From an uncultured Clostridia bacterium (GTDB lineage: Bacteria; Bacillota; Clostridia; TANB77; CAG-508): DNA of 18,128 nucleotides. The notes under the pieces were generated by a model, which was not told the origin of the DNA, ran no database searches, and saw nothing but the letters and a program-made list of their open reading frames with translations. Both the position numbers and the translations under genes were made by a program. Below, piece after piece: positions 7,093-15,526 of this stretch (position 1 is its first letter; the number at the start of each line of letters is the position of its first letter). Location: assembly GCA_934167365.1 (NCBI GenBank), contig CAKPKU010000028.1:1-18128 (forward strand), written 5' to 3'.

Positions 7093-8505
7093 ATGAAAGA
7101 TAGAAAAAATATGGTTATGGTCATTATAATTGGTATAACTATTAGTTTATTTTTATGTTTTAATACAACTGTTTTTGCAACAACAGGAACAGTTACAACA
7201 AGTGATTTACGATTACGAAAGGAAGAAAATACATCATCAGAAATATTAACTTTATTAGATGAAAATGATGAAGTTGAAATATTAAGCGAAAATGGTGATT
7301 GGTATAAAGTAAAGGCAAATGACAAAGTAGGTTTTGTAAGTAAACAATTTATAAAAGTAAAAGATAATAATACATCAAATGAAAATCAAAAAGATAATAA
7401 TACATCAAATGAAAATCAAAAAGAAGAAAACGAAAATCAAAATAATAATGAAAAAACAGAAAATAAAAATGATGAGCAAAAACAAGAACAACAAAAAGAA
7501 GATAATACAAACAAAATACAACAAGCAACAATATCATCAGAAGAACAGGTAAGAATAGTACCACTAATAAATGGAGATATAATAAATTCAACAAAAAGTG
7601 GCGAAAAGTATGAAATAATAAGTAATGTTGGAACATGGTCATACATAAAAAATTCTGAAAAATCAGGTTGGGTGTTATCAGAAAAATTAACAATAGTAAA
7701 TGAAAGTGAACCTCAAAATAACAATGAGGGTAACAACACTGAAAATAATACTGAAAACACAGAGCAAAATACAGAACAAAATAATAATGAAGAGCAAACT
7801 AAAACAGAAGAGCCAAAAAAAGAAAAAACAGAAAAATTATATTCAGAAGCAAAAACATATTATGTTAAAGGTACTTCAGTAAATGTCAGAAGTGATAAAA
7901 GTAAAACTTCTGAAGTTGTAGAGGTATATAATACAAACGAAAAATTGAAAGTAATTGGTGAAGATGGTGATTGGTATATAATAAATGTAAATGGTAAAAA
8001 ATCTTACATAATGAAATCATTAGTATCATCTAAAAAAGTTGAAACAACATCAAGAAGTTCTACTAATGTACAAAGTCAAGAAGAAACAAAACAGTCAGCA
8101 CCAGCTGAAACACCAACTACAACAGCATCAAATCCAAATGGAGCAGCAATAGTAGCATATGCAAAAGGATTTTTAGGTTATCCATATGTATATGGAAATA
8201 ATGGACCAAACTCATTTGATTGTTCTGGATTTGTACAATATGTATATAAACATTTTGGATATTCATTAAGTCGTTCTTCAAAAACACAAGCAAATGATGG
8301 TGTAGCAGTTAGTAAAAGTAACTTACAACCAGGGGATATCATAATATTTAAAAATACAGCTAAAACTGAAATTGGTCATGTTGGAATATATATAGGAGAT
8401 GGTCAATTCATACATGCATCAAATTCAAGAACAGGTGTAATAATATCTTCATTATCAACATCAGCATATCAACAAAGATATGTAACAGCAAGAAGAATTT
8501 TATAA
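7093..8505 (+). CDS. Secreted SH3b-NlpC/P60 peptidoglycan endopeptidase
   Basis: This is a 470-residue exported cell-wall hydrolase. A signal peptide (residues 1-29: basic start, hydrophobic core, TTVFA before the cut) is followed by three bacterial SH3 wall-binding domains at about 34-90, 149-201 and 255-312. The middle one is degenerate and lacks the VNVRS-type motif. Low-complexity Asn/Glu/Lys/Gln linkers join them. The C-terminal NlpC/P60 domain (about 350-470) has the catalytic Cys377 in SFDCSGFVQY, His429 in GHVGIYIGDG and a third polar site at His441 in FIHASN. The family cuts gamma-D-glutamyl-diaminopimelate bonds in peptide stems. ATG 7093 is preferred over GTG 7087, because AAGGAG at 7078-7083 lies nine bases before the former and only three before the latter. 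ComEC starts 26 bases after its stop. It probably acts in wall turnover or cell separation. Confidence 0.92.
   Translation: MKDRKNMVMVIIIGITISLFLCFNTTVFATTGTVTTSDLRLRKEENTSSEILTLLDENDEVEILSENGDWYKVKANDKVGFVSKQFIKVKDNNTSNENQKDNNTSNENQKEENENQNNNEKTENKNDEQKQEQQKEDNTNKIQQATISSEEQVRIVPLINGDIINSTKSGEKYEIISNVGTWSYIKNSEKSGWVLSEKLTIVNESEPQNNNEGNNTENNTENTEQNTEQNNNEEQTKTEEPKKEKTEKLYSEAKTYYVKGTSVNVRSDKSKTSEVVEVYNTNEKLKVIGEDGDWYIINVNGKKSYIMKSLVSSKKVETTSRSSTNVQSQEETKQSAPAETPTTTASNPNGAAIVAYAKGFLGYPYVYGNNGPNSFDCSGFVQYVYKHFGYSLSRSSKTQANDGVAVSKSNLQPGDIIIFKNTAKTEIGHVGIYIGDGQFIHASNSRTGVIISSLSTSAYQQRYVTARRIL
7361..7420 (+). repeat. Exact 30-bp tandem duplication in the hydrolase linker
   Basis: Bases 7361-7390 and 7391-7420 are identical and in frame, and give the peptide DNNTSNENQK twice (residues 91-110 of the 470-residue form). 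The perfect identity suggests recent replication slippage. It changes only linker length between the first and second SH3 domains. Confidence 0.9.
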
Positions 8506-8531
8506 AATAAGGGGTTATAGAAGGAGTATAT

Positions 8532-10859
8532 TTGAAAAGAAAATTACTGTATATTACTATAACATATATAATAGGTATAATATGGGGGCTATATTTTAAT
8601 ATAAATATAGTCCCTTTTTGTATTATACACATAACTATAATAATAATTTTATTAACGAAAAGAAAATTTTTTATAATAGTTTTAGAATGTGTAATAATAA
8701 TTTCATATTTAAACACGGTTACAATTAAGAAAATCTATGATGATGTAGTTTTTGATAATACTGAAGTAGCTGTTAGCGGAACAATAGTTAAAAGGTACGA
8801 AAATGACCAACAAAATTACAAGAAATATTTAATAAAAATAAATTTAATAAATAAAAATTGCAAGTATAAAAATTTGTATATGTATGTATATGATAAAGAT
8901 ATAAATAGAAATCTAGCGAAAGGTATGAATGTTGAGGTAAATGGAATATTTGAAAAAGGTAGTAAAAGTAGAAATTTCAATGGCTTTAACTATGATGAGT
9001 ATTTAAGATCAGAAAGAATAATTGGAATAATAAATTGCGATAAAGTGTATATAACTGGATATACAAAATATAGTTTGTTTGATAATATACATAAAAATAT
9101 AAAAGAAAAAATATACAAATTTCTACCAGAAGATAAAGCTCATATATGTAGTGCATTAATTTTAGGTGATAAAGATTTGATTAGTGATGAAGTTATTGAG
9201 TATTTTTCGGAAAGTTCATTATCATATGCTTTGGCGATTTCAGGAATGCATATTTCATATATAATAATGTGTTTTTCAATATTATTATATATGTTAGGTG
9301 AGAAAAATAAAAATATTATATTATGTTGTATATTAATTTTTTATAATGCAATAATTGGTTACCAAATATCAGTCATAAGAGCTACTATTATGACTATTAT
9401 ACATATAATAGGTTTATTAATATATAAAAAATCTGATTCTATAACAAACCTATCATTATCAGCACTCATAATATTAATAATAAATCCATATTCTATAAAA
9501 AGCTTTAGTTTTATGTTCTCATTTGGAGGAACATTAGGAATACTTTTATTTTATAAAAAAGTAGATTATTTTCTTGTTGGAATTTTACCAAGAAAGTGTC
9601 AAATAAAAATATTTAATTTTATAAGAAAGTCTATTTCGTTAAGTATATCTGCGAATATTGCAATATTACCAATTATGGTGTATTGTACAAATAAAGTATC
9701 TATAATATTTATAATATCAGGTATAGTTGTAAATATATTGCTATCAATTATAATTCCATTAATATTAGTTAGTATAGTGTTGTCTTTGATATCAATACAA
9801 ATATCTGAATTTTTGTCTAGTATATTAGGTATATTTTTAGACTTATTAATATTTTTCTCAAAGTTTTTTTCAAATAAAATATTTAATATCTATGTAATTA
9901 CTCCATACAAATTTTCTATTATTACATATTATATTTTGACAGGACTAATTCTTTTTAAGTTAAATTCTGAAAAGAAAGTTAAACATATTATTAATTCATA
10001 TATAAAAAAGGTCTTAGTAATATATGTGATGTTTATTACAATGTTTAATATCTTTGGAAAATTTGACAAAAGTCTAAACATATTTTTTATAGATGTAGGA
10101 CAAGGTGATAGCACATTAATTATTACTGAAAATAATAAAAATATTTTAATAGATAGTGGTGGAACAGAATTTGGAGAAGATAAAATAGGAAAAAATACAT
10201 TACTTCCATATTTGTACAATAGAAGAATATATAAATTGGATTATGTTATGATTTCTCATTTTGATTCAGATCATTGCAAAGCAATGTTATATATTATGGA
10301 GCATATGAAAGTAAAAAATGCTATTATAAGTAAACAAGAGGAAATTTCAGAAAATTATAATGAATTTTTAAAAATTGTGAATGAGAAGAAAATAAATATA
10401 ATAGTTGTTGGCTCTGGTATGAAAATTAATATAGATAAAAGTACATATTTTGATGTAATATGGCCAAATGCAAATAATGTAATTAATGAAAATATTTTAA
10501 ATAATAATTCAATAGTTACAAAACTAGTTTATGGTAATTTTTCGATGTTGTTTACAGGGGATATAGAAAAAATCGCAGAGCAAAATATTATAAATAAATA
10601 TGATGTAACAGCAGATATAATAAAAATACCACATCATGGCTCAAAAACATCGAGTAGCTTGGATTTTATAAAATGTGTTAATCCAAAAATTGCACTAATA
10701 GGGGTAGGAAAAAACAATAAATTTGGACATCCATCGGGAGTAACAATAAAAAGTTTAGAAACCAGAAATTGTATGATTTACAGAACTGATTTAGATGGAG
10801 AGATAAAAATTAATATTAATAGATCTGGAAAAATTAGAATACGCAAACATATATACTAA
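8532..10859 (+). CDS. comEC: ComEC/Rec2 DNA-uptake channel with metallo-beta-lactamase domain
   Basis: The 775-residue product is a full-length ComEC, the inner-membrane channel that passes single-stranded DNA into the cytoplasm during transformation. Two or three N-terminal helices are followed by an extracytoplasmic OB-like region (about 75-175). The Competence domain follows (about 200-475, around ten helices), with LSYALAISGMHISY at 230-243 as its signature. The C-terminal metallo-beta-lactamase-like nuclease domain has FFIDVGQGDS (518-527), ILIDSGG (538-544), SHFDSDH (575-581, the HxDxDH metal site), LFTGD (673-677) and IPHHGS (699-704), all intact. TTG 8532 is set by AAGGAG at 8521-8526. 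It sits 26 bases after the wall hydrolase gene with no terminator, so it is probably expressed from the promoter at 7033. No comEA, comFC or pilus gene is in the window, so competence cannot be claimed from this gene alone. Confidence 0.94.
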   Translation: MKRKLLYITITYIIGIIWGLYFNINIVPFCIIHITIIIILLTKRKFFIIVLECVIIISYLNTVTIKKIYDDVVFDNTEVAVSGTIVKRYENDQQNYKKYLIKINLINKNCKYKNLYMYVYDKDINRNLAKGMNVEVNGIFEKGSKSRNFNGFNYDEYLRSERIIGIINCDKVYITGYTKYSLFDNIHKNIKEKIYKFLPEDKAHICSALILGDKDLISDEVIEYFSESSLSYALAISGMHISYIIMCFSILLYMLGEKNKNIILCCILIFYNAIIGYQISVIRATIMTIIHIIGLLIYKKSDSITNLSLSALIILIINPYSIKSFSFMFSFGGTLGILLFYKKVDYFLVGILPRKCQIKIFNFIRKSISLSISANIAILPIMVYCTNKVSIIFIISGIVVNILLSIIIPLILVSIVLSLISIQISEFLSSILGIFLDLLIFFSKFFSNKIFNIYVITPYKFSIITYYILTGLILFKLNSEKKVKHIINSYIKKVLVIYVMFITMFNIFGKFDKSLNIFFIDVGQGDSTLIITENNKNILIDSGGTEFGEDKIGKNTLLPYLYNRRIYKLDYVMISHFDSDHCKAMLYIMEHMKVKNAIISKQEEISENYNEFLKIVNEKKINIIVVGSGMKINIDKSTYFDVIWPNANNVINENILNNNSIVTKLVYGNFSMLFTGDIEKIAEQNIINKYDVTADIIKIPHHGSKTSSSLDFIKCVNPKIALIGVGKNNKFGHPSGVTIKSLETRNCMIYRTDLDGEIKININRSGKIRIRKHIY

Positions 10860-10928
10860 TTTATGTATAAAAAAACATAATTAACAAATAATACAAGTAT
10901 AAATTTGAGAAAAGGAGATGGTATTTGC

Positions 10929-11507
10929 GTGAATAAAAGATCTATAATTATTAGTAGCATAGTAATAACCACAATTATAATTGGTGTGATGATTTATTTT
11001 ATATTTAAATTTCAAGAAAACAAAAACGTAAAAAGCAAAGTAAATGATAATACTGAAAATGTAAAAGTAATAAATGAACTAGCAGTTGAGACTTCAAATG
11101 AAGAAGATATTAGAGTGTCTCCAAATTCAAAAATTATATTAAAACAATATTACAAATCATGTGGACATACTATTGAAGAAGAATATAATGTACCAGAAGA
11201 TATTGTAAATATGACAAAAAAACAAGTGGTACAATATTATAATGAGTGGGTAGTAGATGAATTTTCAAAAGATGAAATAAAAATCCATAAGGAAAATGCA
11301 GGAAGATGCAATGAGCATTATATTGCAAAAGATACTAATGAATATATTGTTATTTATAGTGTAGGAGATAATAATAAAGAGAATATAGTAAAGAAAACTG
11401 ATATATCAACAAAATATTTATCTGAAGAAGATAAAGAGAGGTTAAAAGATGGTATAAATATAGTTGGAAAAGAAAATTTAAATGTATTTTTAGAAGATTT
11501 TGAATAA
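10929..11507 (+). CDS. BofC-like membrane-anchored protein
   Basis: A GTG at 10929 follows AAAGGAGATGG (10911-10921) and gives 192 residues. A longer in-frame TTG at 10905 lies upstream of the ribosome binding site and is rejected. Residues 7-26 form a signal anchor; the rest is extracytoplasmic. The C-terminal region, with NEYIVIYSVG (137-146), KKTDISTKYLSEEDKERLKDG (155-175) and LNVFLEDFE at the end, resembles the C-terminal domain of BofC. In Bacillus, BofC restrains SpoIVB protease in SpoIIQ-dependent sigma-K control. The middle region (KQYYKSCGHTIEEE, Cys78, and GRCNEHY, Cys127) fits a BofC-type or related intermembrane domain. The gene is 69 bases after comEC, with a weak hairpin but no T-run between, so it may be the last gene of that run. 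The family call is moderate; a sporulation role is only an inference. Confidence 0.6.
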   Translation: MNKRSIIISSIVITTIIIGVMIYFIFKFQENKNVKSKVNDNTENVKVINELAVETSNEEDIRVSPNSKIILKQYYKSCGHTIEEEYNVPEDIVNMTKKQVVQYYNEWVVDEFSKDEIKIHKENAGRCNEHYIAKDTNEYIVIYSVGDNNKENIVKKTDISTKYLSEEDKERLKDGINIVGKENLNVFLEDFE

Positions 11508-11513
11508 AATAGT

Positions 11514-11539
11514 AAAAAAATAGCGGGCTAAAAGCCCGC
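11514..11539 (-). terminator. Rho-independent terminator of clpE-pgsA
   Basis: GCGGGCT (11523-11529) and AGCCCGC (11533-11539) form a GC-rich 7-bp stem with a three-base loop. Read on the minus strand the stem is followed by TATTTTTTTA, so it terminates pgsA. On the plus strand there is no T-run, so it is a poor stop for the BofC-like gene. Confidence 0.8.
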
Positions 11540-11555
11540 ATAAAGTTTAGTTCAG

Positions 11556-12125
11556 TTATTGTTTCGATTTTTTTATATTATCAAAATATCCATTTGCATA
11601 AAACTCACGGAAATACATTATTAGTGAAAAAATTGTCATTATTAATCCTAAATAATATATATATGTATCAAATCTAAATGTTATATTAAAATATGCAATT
11701 ACTAAAGAGCATACAATTGCTATATAAAATAACACTGTTGATAATTTTCCATACCATTTACTAGAAACAACTAAATCTTTTCCATAAAGAAATGAGGCAC
11801 CAGAAACCATTAGAAGTTCTTTTATAAAAATTATTAGTAAAATCCATATAGGAACAATTGGTTCACCTGATGGGGTTTGCTTTATTGATAAAGTAATTAA
11901 AATTGCTAATTGAGTTGTTTTATCAGCTAAAGGATCAATTAATTTTCCAAAATCTGTTATAAAATTAAATTTTCTTGCAATAAATCCATCTAGTACATCT
12001 GTTAATGCAGATAATGAAAGTAATATAAATGCTAAAATATATTTATCCAGTATTAATGCTGTGACAATAAATGGAATAAATATAAATCTGGATATTGTGA
12101 GTATATTTGGTACATTTTTGTTCAT
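11556..12125 (-). CDS. pgsA: CDP-diacylglycerol-glycerol-3-phosphate 3-phosphatidyltransferase
   Basis: This 189-residue membrane enzyme is of the usual PgsA length. It transfers phosphatidyl from CDP-diacylglycerol to glycerol-3-phosphate, the committed step to phosphatidylglycerol. The complete CDP-alcohol phosphotransferase signature DxxDGxxARx8GxxxDxxxD is present: Asp43, Asp46, Gly47, Ala50, Arg51, Gly60, Asp64, Asp68. The N-terminus NVPNILTISRF is typical of PgsA, and about five to six membrane helices follow. Other members of the superfamily (cardiolipin or phosphatidylserine synthases) share the signature, so PgsA rests on length and the N-terminal motif. The ribosome binding site GGAGGT lies just upstream (12131-12137 region on plus). 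It starts 24 bases after the clpE stop on the same strand and is very likely the second gene of a clpE-pgsA operon. Confidence 0.9.
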   Translation of the reverse strand: MNKNVPNILTISRFIFIPFIVTALILDKYILAFILLSLSALTDVLDGFIARKFNFITDFGKLIDPLADKTTQLAILITLSIKQTPSGEPIVPIWILLIIFIKELLMVSGASFLYGKDLVVSSKWYGKLSTVLFYIAIVCSLVIAYFNITFRFDTYIYYLGLIMTIFSLIMYFREFYANGYFDNIKKSKQ

Positions 12126-12149
12126 AAATTAACCTCCGTTTAAAAAAAG

Positions 12150-14438
12150 CTATTTTACTGTGAATGTTAGTTCATCATTATTGCAGTCAATATTTATTGT
12201 TTGACCATTTTTAAGCTCTGATTTTAATATTAATTCAGACAATTCATCTTCAACATATCTTTGAATTGCTCTTCTTAAAGGTCGTGCTCCATATTTAATG
12301 TCAGTACCTTTTTTCAATAAATATTGTTTAGAAGAATCTGAAATATTTAAAGTTATATCTTTATCTAATAAAGCTTTATTTGTATCATTTAACATTAAAT
12401 CAACAATTTGAAGTAATTGCTGTTCTGTTAAAGATTTAAATGTAACAATTTCATCAATTCTATTTAAAAATTCTGGTCTAAATGTTGCTCTTAAGCTATC
12501 TTGAAGTTTGCTATTATTAGTAGTTCCATCATTATTAAATCCAATTGAATTAGTATTAACATTAGATCCAACATTAGATGTCATAATAATAATAGTATTT
12601 TCAAAATTAATAGTATTTCCTTGATTATCAGTTAATCTACCATCATCTAAAACTTGAAGTAATAAATTAAATACATCAGGATGAGCTTTTTCGATTTCAT
12701 CAAATAAAACAATAGAATAAGGTCTACGCTTTACTTTTTCAGTTAATTGACCAGCATCATCATAACCAACATATCCAGGAGGTGATCCGATTAATTTAGC
12801 TGTAGAGTGACTTTCCATAAATTCAGACATGTCAACACGTATTATAGAGCTTTCATCTCCAAACATTTCATATGCAAGTGCTTTTGCAAGTTCTGTTTTT
12901 CCAACACCAGTAGGTCCAACAAATATGAAAGAAGGTGGTCTTTTTGTAGATTTTAAGCCAGCTCTATTTCTTCTAATAGCTCTTGAAACACTTTTTACAG
13001 CATCATCTTGACCAATAATTCGCTTATGTAAGTTTGTTTCAAGATTTAATAATTTTTGAGTTTCCTCTTCAGTAATTTTATTTACAGGTATTTTGGTCCA
13101 ACGCTCTATAACATTAGCAATATCTTGAACAGTTAAAGAAACAACTTTCATTTCTTTATTTAATGTATCTATTTGTTCAAGTAATTTACATTCTTTCATT
13201 TTTAGCTCCGCAGCTTTTTGGTAATCTTCGGTAGAGTCGGCTTGTGCAGCTTCTTCCTTTTCTGCTTGAACATCTTTTAATTGATTTCGTAAAACTTCTA
13301 ATTCATATAAAGCTTTATTATTTAAATTAATTTGAGAGCAAGCTTCATCTAAAACATCAATTGCTTTATCAGGTAAAAATCTATCATGAATATATTTCTC
13401 AGACATAATAACGGCCTGTCTAATTACATCAGTAGAAATTTTTACTTTGTGGAAATCTTCATAATATTTTTTAATTCCATCTAATATAGTTACAGAGTCA
13501 TTTACTGAAGGCTCTTCAACTAATACTTTTTGGAATCTTCTTTCTAAAGCACTATCTTTTTCAATATATTTTCTATATTCTTTTAAAGTTGTTGTTCCTA
13601 TTAATTGAATTTCACCATTTGATAAAGATGGTTTTAATATATCAGCAGCATTCATTGAATGTTCTGCATCACCAGCACCAATAATATTATGAATTTCATC
13701 AATTACTAAAATTATATTTCCGCAATTTTTACATTCATCAATAATAGATTTCATTCTTGATTCAAATTGACCTCTAAATTGTGTACCAGCAATAACAGCG
13801 GTCATATCTAAAAGATAAACTTCTTTTGTTAATAATTTTGCAGGAACATCTCCATTTGCAATTTTTATTGCTAAACCTTGTGCAATTGCTGTTTTTCCAA
13901 CACCAGGCTCTCCTATAAGACAAGGATTATTTTTTGTTCTTCTATTTAAAATTTGAATAATCCTTTCAAGCTCTTTATCTCTGCCAACTACTAAATCTAA
14001 TTGGTTATTTTTGGCTTTAGCTGTTAAATTAGTACCAAAATTATCTAAAGCTTTATGTTTTTTACTAACTGATTTTTTTTCTGTTTTTACTTTTTTTGTA
14101 TTATTAGAGCTGTTTTCTTGTGCTGAATCAGAATTATTTGATCCACCAAAAAGACCTGAAAATATAGATCCTAAACTATTTGAACCATCATTAAAATCAT
14201 CTGAAACATCCATTGTGAAATCTGGAGATTCAGATAAATCATTAAACATATTTTCAAACTGTTTAGACATATTTTCTATATCACTATCTGATAAATTAGC
14301 TTGTTTTGCTAAAGCATCTAAAGGATTAATTCCTTTCTTTTTAGCACATTCATAACATAATCCATCAAGCTCTTTTGAGTCATTAGATTTATTTATAAAA
14401 ATTACAGCCGCATTTTTTTTACAAACTGAACATAACAT
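12150..14438 (-). CDS. clpE: ClpE-type Clp ATPase with N-terminal zinc finger
   Basis: This is a 762-residue HSP100 protein with two AAA+ modules that unfolds proteins for ClpP. In place of the usual double Clp-N domain it begins with a four-cysteine zinc finger (Cys3, Cys6, Cys28, Cys31), the mark of ClpE. An acidic, Ser/Asn-rich linker (about 45-128) follows. AAA-1 has Walker A GEPGVGKT (176-183) and Walker B ILVIDEIH (243-250). A UVR-like coiled segment lies at about 402-435 (EDYQKAAELKMKECKLLEQI). AAA-2 has GPTGVGKT (508-515), the pore loop GYVGYDD (555-561) and IVLFDEIE (576-583). SIGF at 631-634 is the likely ClpP-docking loop. It is somewhat longer than Bacillus ClpE (about 700 residues), mostly through the linker. 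ATG 14438 has AGGAGA eight bases upstream. ClpE is usually under CtsR; I found no CtsR or CIRCE box. Confidence 0.93.
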   Translation of the reverse strand: MLCSVCKKNAAVIFINKSNDSKELDGLCYECAKKKGINPLDALAKQANLSDSDIENMSKQFENMFNDLSESPDFTMDVSDDFNDGSNSLGSIFSGLFGGSNNSDSAQENSSNNTKKVKTEKKSVSKKHKALDNFGTNLTAKAKNNQLDLVVGRDKELERIIQILNRRTKNNPCLIGEPGVGKTAIAQGLAIKIANGDVPAKLLTKEVYLLDMTAVIAGTQFRGQFESRMKSIIDECKNCGNIILVIDEIHNIIGAGDAEHSMNAADILKPSLSNGEIQLIGTTTLKEYRKYIEKDSALERRFQKVLVEEPSVNDSVTILDGIKKYYEDFHKVKISTDVIRQAVIMSEKYIHDRFLPDKAIDVLDEACSQINLNNKALYELEVLRNQLKDVQAEKEEAAQADSTEDYQKAAELKMKECKLLEQIDTLNKEMKVVSLTVQDIANVIERWTKIPVNKITEEETQKLLNLETNLHKRIIGQDDAVKSVSRAIRRNRAGLKSTKRPPSFIFVGPTGVGKTELAKALAYEMFGDESSIIRVDMSEFMESHSTAKLIGSPPGYVGYDDAGQLTEKVKRRPYSIVLFDEIEKAHPDVFNLLLQVLDDGRLTDNQGNTINFENTIIIMTSNVGSNVNTNSIGFNNDGTTNNSKLQDSLRATFRPEFLNRIDEIVTFKSLTEQQLLQIVDLMLNDTNKALLDKDITLNISDSSKQYLLKKGTDIKYGARPLRRAIQRYVEDELSELILKSELKNGQTINIDCNNDELTFTVK

Positions 14439-14473
14439 ATATAATTTCTCCTATCTGTATATAAATATATATT

Positions 14474-14502
14474 ATAATACATTAAAAATATTTGATAGTC
14501 AA
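14474..14502 (-). promoter_or_regulatory. Promoter of clpE-pgsA
   Basis: On the minus strand TTGACT (14502-14497) and TATTAT (14479-14474) are 17 bases apart. Transcription would start near 14467, leaving a 29-base leader. No heptad direct repeat of the CtsR type and no CIRCE palindrome overlaps it; the only symmetry is a short TTGAnnnTCAA at the -35. Upstream, AATCAA/TTGATT arms (14530-14549) form a weak hairpin of unknown meaning. Confidence 0.6.
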
Positions 14503-14638
14503 TGGAATTTTTTTATAGATGTGTATATTAATCAAAAGATAGATTGATTTTTTTATAAAGTAAAAAATACTTCATCAAATATTACACATAAAATTAGTGA
14601 ATTTAACTAAATTGGAGCAAAATAATATATTAAAAGTA

Positions 14639-14667
14639 TTGATTTTACAATTAATTTATAATAATAT
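14639..14667 (+). promoter_or_regulatory. Possible promoter of the HD-domain gene
   Basis: TTGATT (14639-14644) and TAATAT (14662-14667) are 17 bases apart, about 31 bases before the ATG at 14699. The ribosome binding site is weak (AGAGGT, 14687-14692). The divergent gap 14439-14698 otherwise holds only the clpE promoter and A-T-rich filler. Confidence 0.4.
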
Positions 14668-14698
14668 GTGTAAAAATAAAAAGTTAAGAGGTTAAAGA

Positions 14699-15466
14699 AT
14701 GATAGATATAATAAATGCAAAAAAAGTTTTTAATGAATATGTAAAAAAATATAATGCAAATGATGGAAAAATCGCTTTAAAGATAGCACATATTTTAAGA
14801 GTTGCAGACTTAAGTAAAAAAATAGCAATATCATTAAATTTATCAGAAGAGAATATTGAGCTTGCAGAGCTAATAGGATTATTACATGATATAGGAAGAT
14901 TTGAACAAGTACGAATTTATAATACGTTTATAGATAAAATAAGCATAAACCATGGAGAATATGGTGTAAAAGTATTATTTGAAGATAATCTCATTGAAAA
15001 ATTTAATGTAGATGAAAAATATTATAAAATAATAAAAACTGCTATATTAAATCACAATAGATCTGAAATAGAAGAAGGCTTATCTGATGTAGAGCTATTA
15101 CATTCAAAAATAATAAGAGATAGTGATAAGCTTGATATTTTTTATGTTTTATCAACAGATACTATCAAAAATATCTATGGTTGTGAACTTTTAGAAAACG
15201 AAACTTTCTCAGAGGAAATAATTAGAGAATTTAAAGAAGATCATATAATTAATTATAAAAATAGAAATACATATGGAGATATTTGGATTTCGCATGTAGC
15301 ATATGTATTTGATTTTAATTATAAAGATAGTTATATAACAATGAAAGAAAACGATTATATTAATAAATTGTTGAAAAAAGCAAATTTTAAAAATGAAAAT
15401 ACGTTAAAAGAAGCTAAAGAAATGATAGATATGGCAAATGATTATATAGATATGAAATTGCAATAA
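14699..15466 (+). CDS. HD-domain metal-dependent phosphohydrolase
   Basis: This is a 255-residue soluble protein of the HD superfamily. Its metal-binding pattern is complete: His31 in IAHILRVADLS, the His63-Asp64 pair in GLLHDIGRFEQ, His85 in INHGEYGV, His119 in ILNHN, and the closing IRDSDKLDI with Asp141 and Asp143. HD enzymes hydrolyse phosphate esters of nucleotides or cyclic dinucleotides. This one has no GYP motif and no synthetase or receiver domain, so neither c-di-GMP nor (p)ppGpp hydrolysis can be assigned. Residues 150-255 are alpha-helical in look, with no recognised second domain. It precedes topB by 60 bases with no terminator and is probably co-transcribed with it. Substrate unknown. 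Confidence 0.8.
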   Translation: MIDIINAKKVFNEYVKKYNANDGKIALKIAHILRVADLSKKIAISLNLSEENIELAELIGLLHDIGRFEQVRIYNTFIDKISINHGEYGVKVLFEDNLIEKFNVDEKYYKIIKTAILNHNRSEIEEGLSDVELLHSKIIRDSDKLDIFYVLSTDTIKNIYGCELLENETFSEEIIREFKEDHIINYKNRNTYGDIWISHVAYVFDFNYKDSYITMKENDYINKLLKKANFKNENTLKEAKEMIDMANDYIDMKLQ

Positions 15467-15526
15467 AATACAGGTTTTATAGATTCCGCATTAAAAATCT
15501 AAATAAAAAACAAGGAATGAATTTGA

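Noticed and set aside
7349..7800. Repeat-rich stretch considered as a CRISPR-like or satellite array
   Set aside because: It is in frame within the hydrolase and encodes Asn/Glu/Lys linkers. Only one exact unit duplication is present and there are no spacers.
10861..10880. TTATGT/ACATAA hairpin after comEC considered as a terminator
   Set aside because: The stem is only 6 bp of mostly A-T pairs with no T-run after it, so read-through into the next gene is more likely.
10905..10928. Upstream TTG start for the BofC-like protein
   Set aside because: The TTG lies before the AAAGGAG motif, which would then be inside the coding sequence. GTG 10929 is correctly placed after it and begins a normal signal anchor.
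14439..14698. CtsR or CIRCE operator upstream of clpE
   Set aside because: No GGTCAAA-type heptad direct repeat or TTAGCACTC palindrome is present on either strand. The TTGAnnnTCAA at the -35 is too short to count.
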